This document shows positions 22,001-28,707 of a stretch of DNA of 28,707 nt, piece after piece. The notes below the pieces were generated by a model. The model did no database searches and was not told the origin of the DNA. It saw only the letters and a list, made by a program, of their open reading frames with translations. The stretch lies in assembly GCA_001579985.1 (NCBI GenBank), contig LRSR01006661.1, forward strand, positions 1-28,707, given 5' to 3'. The translations under genes and the position numbers were made by a program. Position 1 is the stretch's first letter, and every line of letters begins with the position of its first letter. The stretch is from Hypsibius dujardini. Its lineage: Eukaryota; Tardigrada; Eutardigrada; Parachela; Hypsibiidae.

Positions 22001-22373
22001 GCTGATAATTACATGCCTCTCTGTCTGTCGCTGATAATTACGTGCCTGGCTGATTTGTCTTGGCTCCCAATCAATCTTTCTTACGGCCTTTTGACGTTGA
22101 CATTTCGCTAATCCAAAACTCGTTGAAGGACAAGTACCGGGTAATGCTGCGCTTGCATTCCGCTTCGCCAAAAACTCGACCGTCAGTGACATTTCCGGAT
22201 CACAGCTGCGGACGAACGTTCATCTTTCCTATTCAGATCTTCTAAGGAACAGCAGCAAATTCTGGCAGCAACCATCGCAGCCTGGCTCCTTCGATCCGTT
22301 AAAGTCGGCTGCACTCAACCCAGAAACGTCATTATTTGTACTGCGAGAAGCGTCGCTGAGTTTACTTTTATAA
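19061..22373 (+). CDS. Unrecognised Ser/Thr/Pro-rich low-complexity protein (orphan)
   Basis: I do not recognise this protein. Coding exons: 19088-20291 (exon from the acceptor at 19060), 20574-21484, 21664-21937 and 22237-22373; all phases agree, giving 841 aa from the ATG at 19088, or about 851 if translation starts at 15767. N-terminal third: basic, Ser/Ala-rich, then six to seven copies of a TTTIPTP heptad (about residues 68-120). The middle has a poly-Ser run (about 337-345), proline-rich segments, FKFGTLPRSFK and a short VRFAADL (598-604) that loosely resembles a PP1-docking RVxF context. Residues 625-705 are strongly acidic. Exon 3 encodes a possible short helix (KSMLRKLLDMSDQIRHW). 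No signal peptide or membrane segment is evident. It is probably a disordered intracellular scaffold. The frame continuity and splice sites make it a real gene; its function is unknown. Confidence 0.75.
19289..19455 (+). repeat. Coding 21/24-bp tandem repeat (TTTIPTP heptads)
   Basis: Tandem ACCACCATCCCCACACCGAC units inside the first coding exon of the orphan gene, with ATCACC and GTCACC variants at the 3' end. Most substitutions keep the Thr/Pro pattern, consistent with the frame being translated. The array gives long shadow frames, such as His/Pro-rich and Val/Gly-rich ones, on other frames. Confidence 0.9.
21942..22012 (+). repeat. (TCTG)n microsatellite in orphan intron 3
   Basis: Nearly perfect TCTG array in the sense strand, starting about 7 nt after the 5' splice site at 21938. 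A duplicated phrase, TCTGTCGCTGATAATTAC, follows at about 21994-22041. Confidence 0.95.
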
Positions 22374-22393
22374 TTTTGCCATACAGAACCTGC

Positions 22394-22399
22394 AATAAA
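22394..22399 (+). terminator. Poly(A) signal AATAAA of the orphan gene
   Basis: AATAAA 21 nt past the stop at 22371-22373. Its position supports the choice of the last exon (acceptor CTTTCCTATTCAG ending at 22236). Confidence 0.7.
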
Positions 22400-22648
22400 C
22401 AGGCACTTTTGCCATTATGTTTTGAACGTCTTTAACGATGCGAAAACCAAACAGATTGTTTCACCACCCTAAGAGCTCTATATTGTTCCTTTCAGCAAAA
22501 CGCTTCCAATAAAACAGTCAATAGTAAATGGCAAAACTGGAGAAGCAATCATCTCTTCTGATATGGAATCCTTTTACACTTTCAGATTTTCCCATGAAAG
22601 CAGCGCTTCTCCCAGCGAAATAAATGTGCTGTAATTACATGCCAGATA

Positions 22649-22867
22649 AACAGTAAGCGATAGAATTTAATCTAATGGAAGGTCCCGGAAGTGAGCAAAA
22701 GGGGCGGCGCAGGGTAATACTTAAACAATCAACCAATCAACTCCGCTCCGATGGCTCCGGAACTCCGCTGCTTGATTGATTGACTGATTGTTCAAGTATC
22801 ACCCCTGCCCCGCCCCTTTTGCCCATTTCCGGGACCTCCCGTTAGATTAAATTCTGTCGTTTACTGT
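22649..22867. repeat. MITE-like foldback element, family A copy 2
   Basis: Same ends as the element at 18565-18770: CAGTAAGCGATAGAATTTAA on the left and TTAAATTCTGTCGTTTACTG on the right, with the GAGCAAAAGGGGCGG block and CAATCAACCAATCAAC towards the loop. This copy keeps the GGGTAATACTT segment that copy 1 lost in its left arm. The loop differs between the copies. Confidence 0.88.
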
Positions 22868-23218
22868 ACACAGATTTAGCGTTCGACAGATGGGCGGTCT
22901 GTGTGGCTGGTTTTTCCGTGCCAGTAAATGCCGGCATGGTCCCGGCAACTTGACCGAGTTAATTTATGAGTGATGGGGGAAAATAAAAAGGGATTGGATG
23001 GTCGTTAGCGTTAACGAAGCCAAGAAAGACATTACTGTTAGGTCAATTATTTTGTGGTTGTGCCAGTATAATTACTGCATCCATTTTGTGTGGCTGGAAT
23101 TTGTCATGGTAGATTTTCATGAGGGGGGGAGGGAAACCAACCAGAACATCATGCTAGCCTGCATCTGGGCAGATTATTTTCGCTCGTTCGCATCCATCAT
23201 GCAACAAAAATTAGGCGT

Positions 23219-23670
23219 TATAAGGCACTCAGTATACAGCATAGACACTATACAGTCACTATACAGACAGTGTACAGAGAGTGTACAGTAACCTTGTAAG
23301 GCACTCAGTATACAGCACAGACAGTATACAGACAGTGTACAGTAACATGGTAAGGCAGTCAGTATACAGCACAGACAGTATATAGACACTATACAGACAG
23401 TATACAGACAGTGTACAGACAGTATACAGACTCTACAATAACATTGTAAGGCAGTCAGTATACAGCACAGACACTATACAGACAGTGTACAGACAGTATA
23501 CAGACTGTACAGTAACATCCTAAGGCAGTCAGTATACAGCACAGACACTATACAGACAGTGTACAAACAGTATACAGACTGTACAGTAACATTGTAAGGC
23601 AGTCAGTATACAGCACAGACAGTGTACATTAATATTTTAAAGCACTCCGTATACAGACAGTATACAGTAG
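23219..23670. repeat. Minisatellite built of AGTATACAGACAGTGTACAG units
   Basis: A higher-order array: each copy opens TAAGGCAGTCAGTATACAGC followed by a variable number of about 12-bp subunits (ACAGTATACAG or ACAGTGTACAG) and closes AGTAACAT(T/G/C). About six higher-order copies start near 23220, 23297, 23351, 23447, 23520 and 23595. GTATAC and GTGTAC recur throughout. Confidence 0.92.
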
Positions 23671-23807
23671 TATTATTTTTTTTGCAGTTCGGACGGTGGG
23701 CTTTTATGCATACAGCGTATCCATCAGTAGCTTGAACTCGGGATTATTCAAGAAGACTGATGTTTTTGACGATACACTACAACTTTTTCTGCCTTAAAAG
23801 TCTTAAA

Positions 23808-26082
23808 ATGTCACATCACGCCATTTTATCTGTATTGACTAAACTCTTATTGCTGGCAGTAATAGCATCTGTACATGCAGAAGATGCTGTTCCATTCGGG
23901 AATCCGCCTGCGATTCATGGCGAAACGAAATGTTTCGCCGCCGGTACTTCGCAACCTTAATCAATCGTTTACCCTAAAATTAATTGCTCCTCTCGAATTA
24001 GTACGGAGAGGGTTCATTGTGTTTGAAAAAGTTTGCACAACTCACATTATTTCTTCTACGCGTAATTGTTTTATATTTCCACAAAAATTACAAATTGTTT
24101 TTTTAATTAATTAATTAAATTTAATTTAATTTTTTATACATTTTTTATTTATTTTTTTAGGTTCGCTGGAACCGTCAACGACCAAGAGCACCGGACTCGT
24201 GCTCTACAGCATGCGCTTCTGTCCGTACTGCCACCGGGTCCGATTGGTGTTGGCGGCGAAAAAAATCCCGTAAGGCGTTTCAGATCAAAATTGTTTGTTT
24301 GGCCTTGGCAATAATTAAATCAGAATTGACAATTAATAAAACAATTCCTGGCTGCAAGTAGAAATACAAATACGCGATCGATCTTTCTTTGCACAGATAC
24401 GAAATCATCAATATTGATGTGACAAAAAAGCCGCAGTGGTTCCTGAACCGGAATCCGCTCGGGAAGATTCCCACTTTACAAGAACCGGATGGCACGCTGA
24501 TCTACGAGTCCCTTCTCGTGGCGGAATACCTCGATGAGAAGTTCAGCAGCGGAGGGAAACTTTTACCGGCAAATCTGACCGCGCGTGTTCAGCAAAAAAT
24601 GCTGCTCGAAGTTGTCAACGAAAAGGTGAGATCACCTTTGTTTTCCTTGGCAATATTGTGGGAAAATTTTAACACGAGGTAAATCAGCAATTCAAACTGA
24701 TTTTCGCAGTTTATCAGGAAGTACAGACCGGATCGATGCAAAAGCGACGAGAAGAACCGCAACGAATCAGTTGAAGGCCTAATGGAAGTGGAGACCATAC
24801 TGAGGAGCGATTTCTTTTCCGGTAAGATAAGCAGGCGGATTATACTGTAGATATGGCAAAACTAAAATAAAACTAAAATAAAAAAAAAAGAAAATGTGGG
24901 AATTAATTTGATTGATTTTACTTTATAATTTCTGAATAAAATGAACTAAGCGTGTTGGTAATTTTAATTACTAAAGATTTAATGAGGCAAATATTTAGAC
25001 AATAGAACTAGTTTTATTTTCCTTTACGACGAACCATCAACTGACAAGGAAATATATTACCTGCGTCAGTCTGAGATCGGGCTCAAATTTTTTTTATGGA
25101 TGCGTATTATAAACCATGATTTTTAAAAATATGACTGGTCCCCCTCGGTTCCCTGTTCGAAATGGCGAAAATCGGGGAAGATTCTTAATGCGGCAGCCGC
25201 TTTAAAACTTTCACCGTAGCATTGATTGATTGAATTATAAAAATTATTTTGTTCGTTTACCCATTTAACGGTTCAGGAAAACAAAGATCGATGCGCAAAT
25301 CATTCGACAAACGAATCGCGGCCACAGAAATTGAAACCGGCATCTTCAAATCCGTTCAAAGCAGGGAGCTTTGGTACACCAGCAGCAACGGATAAAAGAA
25401 CAGCTGTATACGACAGATACAAGGTTTTGCAAAATCTCGAACAACGAGTTTTTCAAAATCATCAGACCATTAACCGAATAATTAAATTTCTTATTTAAAA
25501 TTTGGTAGAGTGGAGAAGATTGCTGATAAAGGTTTTTCGTTAATGAACGTTACTGTACTATGTTTAATCAATCAATCAACGTTATTGCGAAAGGATTCAA
25601 GTGGCTGCCGCAATAGGAATCTTCCCCGATTTTCTCCACCTCAAACAGGGAACCGAGGGGGACCAGTCATATTTTCTAAAATTTCATGGTTCGATAGCAC
25701 ATATCCATAAAAAACTTTGGGCCCGATCTCAAACTGACGCAGGTAAATACTCCCTTGTCAGTTTATGTTCGATCGTACTTTCACATCTAATCTGAATTAT
25801 CTGATGGAACTAATGCTTATCGTCTCGGCCAAAGGGGAAAATTTTGGATTCGTGGACCTGATGGTGTGGCCGTGGCTCTCCGGTGTCAGCATCTGGAAGG
25901 AACTGCGGGGTCTGCACATCCCGACCGGAAAGTACCCAAAAATTGCGGCATGGATTGTGAGAATGAATGAGTTGCCGTTCGTCAAGCAAACCACGTACCC
26001 ACTGGAGCTGAGCAAACGGTTCGCCGTGAAGTACAATTTCGGTCGGGGAACATTTGATTGTAATTTAGGCCTGTCCACCTAG
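23808..26082 (+). CDS. Omega-class glutathione S-transferase with signal peptide and CPYC active site
   Basis: Thiol transferase / dehydroascorbate-reductase type enzyme of the GST omega class. Five coding exons: 23808-23943, 24161-24269, 24397-24625, 24710-24821 and 25835-26082; phases agree, giving 277 aa. Residues 1-24 form a hydrophobic leader ending SVHA before EDAVPFG, so secretion or ER entry is predicted; omega GSTs are normally cytosolic. The thioredoxin-like domain has YSMRFCPYCHRVRLVL (Cys66 and Cys69), NPLGKIPTL with the cis-Pro, and IYESLLVAEYLDE. The helical domain ends with FVDLMVWPW and PKIAAWIVRMNELPFV. Most omega GSTs have a single active-site Cys (CPFA or CPWA); the second Cys gives a glutaredoxin-like pair. 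An in-frame ATG at 23760 would add 16 residues. Intron 4 carries a foldback transposon. Class assignment is firm. Confidence 0.93.
25064..25744. repeat. Transposon-like element with about 140-bp inverted repeats in GST intron 4
   Basis: The left arm (about 25064-25203) begins CCTGCGTCAGTCTGAGATCG and the right arm (about 25605-25743) ends GATCTCAAACTGACGCAGG. The arms share long blocks, such as ATGACTGGTCCCCCTCGGTT and AAAATCGGGGAAGATTC. The element is flanked by TA on both sides, as expected for Tc1/mariner-type insertion. The 400-bp interior has no transposase frame, so it is non-autonomous. It occupies most of the 1,013-bp intron. Confidence 0.85.
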
Positions 26083-26386
26083 TGGCGTAGTACCGTAATC
26101 CCCCGATCTCAAGGGACACTTTTTTTCCCCTACCAGTTAATTTAATCCACCCCGGATCTTATCTGCTCATCACTGTTTGCTATTGTTCACCTACAATCAA
26201 TCAATCAACTAATTCAATATGTGCGTCAAGAAATTCCTCTTTATCAGTCAATCAATCGCTGCCAAGTTGCTCTTAAATTTCAACCAATCACGACACAGTG
26301 AATCCGATTGAACAGTCAACCGATGACTGGAGGGGGTGGGGCTTAACTGTCCCTTGAGATCGGGGGAATACGGTAGTCCTACGCGC
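26083..26386. repeat. MITE-like element directly after the GST stop codon
   Basis: The left end (about 26088-26135) has TACCGTAATCCCCCGATCTC followed by AAGGGACA; the right end (about 26345-26384) has TGTCCCTTGAGATCGGGGGA and TACGGTAG. Arms are about 35-45 bp. The interior is AT-rich with AATCAATC tracts and is non-coding. It starts within about 10 bp of the GST stop (26080-26082), so it probably forms part of the GST 3' UTR. Confidence 0.82.
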
Positions 26387-26536
26387 AGTCAAGTGTTTGA
26401 TCGGTGTATTGTCACCATGCTGGGCTAAATTGTTCCACGTCTCAAATGGAATGGAAATTTCAAATGGAAATTTCTCAAAATTTCTGTTCTAGGATTAATT
26501 ATCTGTTGTGTCGAGCGTGTGTTTCGATCAGCTAAA

Positions 26537-26542
26537 AATAAA
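26537..26542 (+). terminator. Candidate GST poly(A) signal
   Basis: AATAAA in GCTAAAAATAAACTGCG, about 455 nt past the GST stop and beyond the foldback element. No canonical signal is visible closer to the stop. Confidence 0.35.
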
Positions 26543-26944
26543 CTGCGCCGTTCGCTCGTTCGAGTTTTTGCAAAACGATGCGACCCCTCAGCCAGTCATT
26601 AGGACTGTTCGAAACGCTGCTTGACGCACTGCGCAAAAAGCTGTGCGATATATAGAGAGGAGGGGAGGAAAAAGAGTCCGACGCGCGGATTATACACCCG
26701 AAGTACCGCGCGAGGATGCAGCCTGCGAGGATGCACCGCTTGACTGGCTTTCAATCGGCGACAGCTGCTGCTGAGCGCCAATCATTTTCGGTTCGAATGG
26801 CAAAAAAGAAAACAGTTGATAAGCATAGCACAACATTAGCACAATGACATGACAATCCGCGTCTTTAAAAAGATGCTGAGAGATCATTTGAGTTCCAAGT
26901 GTCCACTGACGAAATTTTATTTGGCTGCATTCTCAGTGCCGTTA

Positions 26945-27043
26945 GAATTTGTTCCTTGTAGTTTCTCTTATAGCCTTTGAATTTGTTCCTTGTAGTTTTA
27001 TATAGTCTTCCAATTTGTTCCTCGAAGTTTCTCATATAGTCTT
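26945..27043. repeat. Tandem repeat, three copies of a 31-34-bp unit
   Basis: Three copies of GAATTTGTTCCTTGTAGTTT plus a TTATAGTCTT tail, starting near 26945, 26978 and 27010, with a few substitutions. It sits 50 bp upstream of the ML-domain start codon. Confidence 0.9.
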
Positions 27044-27095
27044 CAGTATAACGTGTCCTCATTAAGGGATCACATACTTACTCTTCGTTTCTAAT

Positions 27096-28351
27096 ATGAG
27101 CGGAATATTGCCTGTTATTCTTGTGGTTCTGTCGGTTGCCGCCGGTTCTGTCTGGTCACTCGGCCTCTCCAGCTGCGGTAAGAGGATTGAAAAATTCCAC
27201 TTCCTGTAAAGCCCTTCCGACACATTGAAGAAGATGATTTCTTCTAATAAATTTTATAATTGATTTTTATTTAGACGGCAGTGCAACCGTTAAAATCAAA
27301 AGCCTCGACCTCAGCCCGGGCGAAATCCACCCCGGGCAGGATCTCCTGATCAACGCTCAATGGGACGTTCTCGGGGATGTCAGCAAGCCGGTCAAAGCGG
27401 AGCTTAAATTCTCCAAGTCCCTTGGATTCTTTCGCATCCAGGTGCCGTGTGTGAATAACATTGGATCGTGGTACGTTGACGTAATGAACCCTTTCATCAT
27501 AAGCAATATGCGCCATGACACCAAACTCACAATGACATGAAGACACGAAGACATGAGGCGCTCGACTGTGGAACAGAAAGCGAACAGACCAATGGTAAGA
27601 CCTCGTGTGATGTGTGCTCGTGTCTTGCTGCACACAACTTCACGACGAAATGCCGACTTGCTCGTGAATTCGTGAGGCCGTTGGTGTAAATCACACACGA
27701 TCTCACGTTCAGTTGCACGTCGTGTCTTCGTGTATCGTGTTCGGGAAAGGAATTTTGTGTCTTGGCGCATATTGCTTAATATGACTCACACACGATCTCA
27801 CGTTCAGTTGCACGTCGTGTCTTCGTGTGTCGTGTTCGGAAAAGGACTTTTGTGTCTTGACGCATATTGCTTAATATGACTCACACACGATCTCACGTTC
27901 AGTTGCACGTCGTGTCTTCGTGTGTCGTCTTCGAAAAAGGACTTTTTTGTCTTGCTTAATATGGCATTTGCTCCTTTTCTTACTTACAAGTCACATACGG
28001 TCTGCCCATTTGTTGTTGTTTCTAATATGTTGCACTATCTTTGTATGGTAGTACGTACGAAAATATTTGCCGCATGGCGGGATCCGGAGAGCTTTGTAAC
28101 TTTTCTCGGGGCTCGCATAGCGCATCGAGTGTGCGCTTTAAAATACCGCACGCTTCAACTAATGTTGCGGTAAGTTGTCGAGTATTCTCCTTTTTTTATT
28201 TTTCGGAGGTCCATATTAGTAATATTTTAGTAGTATTAGAGGTAAAGGTATTGATGTTTTGCAGGGAACTTACGATATGGAAGTGCGGCTGATAGACGGA
28301 TCAGGCCGCAAACTGGGCTGTTGGTCGGGAAGGATTACGGTGAAACAATAA
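27096..28351 (+). CDS. Secreted ML-domain lipid-binding protein, GM2-activator-like
   Basis: Small secreted or lysosomal lipid-binding protein of the MD-2-related/GM2A fold, expected to carry a lipid or glycolipid in a beta-cup. Four coding exons: 27096-27177, 27275-27470, 28052-28169 and 28265-28351; phases agree, giving 160 aa (human GM2A is 193). Residues 1-22 are a signal peptide (hydrophobic core ILPVILVVLSVAAG). Exons 2-3 give PGQDLLINAQWDVLG, then VPCVNNIGSCTYENIC, matching the GM2A IGSC context, and ELCNFSRGSHS. Exon 4 gives GTYDMEVRLIDGSGRKLGCW. Cysteines lie at about 27, 86, 93, 99, 108 and 151. The segment that carries the extra GM2A cysteines before strand F appears shortened. Exon 3 restores the frame: skipping it makes exon 4 read out of frame. 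The assignment to ML/GM2A rather than NPC2 is moderately secure. Confidence 0.85.
27471..28051 (+). other. ML-gene intron 2 containing a 95-bp tandem repeat
   Basis: A 581-bp phase-2 intron. It holds three copies of a 95-97-bp unit beginning TCACACACGATCTCACGTTC (starting near 27691, 27784 and 27880) and ending in TATTGCTTAATAT. Upstream, at about 27500-27575, parts of the unit occur in reverse orientation (TAAGCAATATGCGCC and AAGACACGAAGACA), so the intron has foldback character. Confidence 0.85.
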
Positions 28352-28352
28352 A
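28347..28352 (+). terminator. Poly(A) signal overlapping the ML-gene stop codon
   Basis: CAATAAAAAG: the TAA stop (28349-28351) lies inside AATAAA (28347-28352). If used, the 3' UTR would be only about 10-30 nt. No other AATAAA is seen downstream in the window. Confidence 0.6.
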
Positions 28353-28707
28353 AAGCAGCTGTCCTTCGGCTCACTACTTGTTTCCAGCTCGGAATTCCAA
28401 TATGGGATCTGCGCGTAGATTGTGCAGCGTTCTAGACGGTGTTTTCGCTCAAAAATTTAATTCCGCCGACGAACGTTTTTTTTCGGTTCGTTTTTTCCCC
28501 TCGCGTCGCGTGTGATCAAGAGTTGGCCCTGAGTGCTCCTTGCGCCATCTGTTGACGAGAGAAGGCACCGTGATACTGACCGTACACATCAGGCGAGTGT
28601 CCTGGAATGGGTCACTTTACACGGGATTGACCAGTGGCCGCATGGCTCTATATGCCCTACATTTCACTCGCTAGTATTTTCTTTTAATCTGAATTTCTGA
28701 TGTGCGC
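28352..28707. other. Downstream flank at the window end
   Basis: No recognisable gene. It contains a 16-base motif, CTGGAATGGGTCACTT (28602-28617), related to the ends of the element at 2500-2851, so another copy may begin here and run past the window. Confidence 0.4.

Larger units (their letters stand above)
22400..23687. other. Intergenic region between the orphan and the GST gene
   Basis: No credible coding exon. It contains a second AATAAA-like phrase at about 22507-22514, the second copy of foldback family A (22649-22867) and a minisatellite rich in GTATAC (23219-23670). It ends in a strong splice acceptor, TATTATTTTTTTTGCAG (23687), 120 nt before the GST start. The minisatellite may therefore lie in a 5' intron of the GST gene, or the site may receive a spliced leader. 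Confidence 0.5.
26387..27095. other. Intergenic region between the GST and ML-domain genes
   Basis: No credible exon. It contains a TATA-like GATATATAGAG near 26647, a short tandem repeat (26945-27043) and mixed sequence. The ML gene promoter is probably here; whether the TATA-like motif belongs to it (about 440 nt upstream of the ATG) is uncertain. Confidence 0.5.

Noticed and set aside
22060-22245. Frame at 22060 as the last exon of the orphan gene
   Set aside because: No usable acceptor precedes it, whereas CTTTCCTATTCAG at 22236 gives an in-phase exon with a stop and a nearby AATAAA. A tiny extra exon near 22130 cannot be excluded.
23219-23670. CRISPR-like array
   Set aside because: Repeats are nested and variable in length with no unique spacers, and the genome is eukaryotic; it is a minisatellite.
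25064-25744. Coding exon inside the GST intron element (frames at 25510-25795)
   Set aside because: The frames lie in the inverted repeat and do not fit the GST phase; exon 4 to exon 5 joins directly at FFSGENFGFVD.
26690-27062. Minus-strand frames upstream of the ML gene
   Set aside because: They are short, cross a tandem repeat, and show no family resemblance or splice structure.
27922-28292. Separate small gene in the frame containing ENICRMAGSG
   Set aside because: It is exon 3 of the ML-domain gene; its phase and the GSC-TYENIC context fit GM2A.

Overview
This is a eukaryotic, animal window, and the evidence points to a tardigrade. The first gene (minus strand, 1-1330) is a cytoplasmic abundant heat-soluble (CAHS) protein, a family known only from tardigrades. 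Its spliced product agrees closely with what I remember of Ramazzottius varieornatus CAHS1, so Ramazzottius or a close relative is my best guess; this was not checked against a database. Genes are intron-rich with mostly short GT-AG introns. No prokaryotic, viral-gene or CRISPR content was seen.

Layout: (1) 1-1330, CAHS, minus strand, 3' end cut by the window edge. (2) 1331-3673, intergenic, with TATA/CCAAT-like promoter motifs and three short inverted-repeat (MITE-like) elements. (3) 3674-7238, plus strand, exostosin-like 3 (botv/rib-2 type), six coding exons, about 860 aa. (4) 7901-11020, minus strand, a two-RRM glycine-rich hnRNP (DAZAP1/Hrb27C-like), seven exons, 398 aa. (5) 11494-13310, plus strand, cyclophilin H (PPIH), seven exons, 185 aa, head-to-head with the hnRNP. 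(6) 13311-18950, mostly non-coding: microsatellites, minisatellites, two foldback elements and a probable 5' exon. (7) 19061-22373, plus strand, an unrecognised low-complexity Ser/Thr/Pro-rich protein, about 841-851 aa. (8) 22374-23690, a foldback element related to the one at 18565 and a GTATAC-rich minisatellite. (9) 23808-26082, plus strand, an omega-class glutathione transferase with a predicted signal peptide and a dithiol CPYC active site. (10) 27096-28351, plus strand, a secreted ML-domain protein of the GM2-activator type, four exons, 160 aa.

The genes do not form an operon or a single pathway. They are a desiccation-tolerance protein (CAHS), a heparan sulfate enzyme (EXTL3), two RNA-processing genes sharing one upstream region (hnRNP and PPIH), an orphan, and two secreted proteins (GSTO, ML) side by side. 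Points that stand out: TCTG/CAGA microsatellites that begin within about 40 nt of a 5' splice site in four unrelated genes; at least seven foldback elements, two of which flank the orphan's coding exons and two of which sit in or against the GST gene; the orphan's possible start codon lying exactly at the end of its first exon; and the secreted dithiol omega GST. All exon models were built by hand from splice consensus, reading frame and remembered homologues, without transcript evidence.
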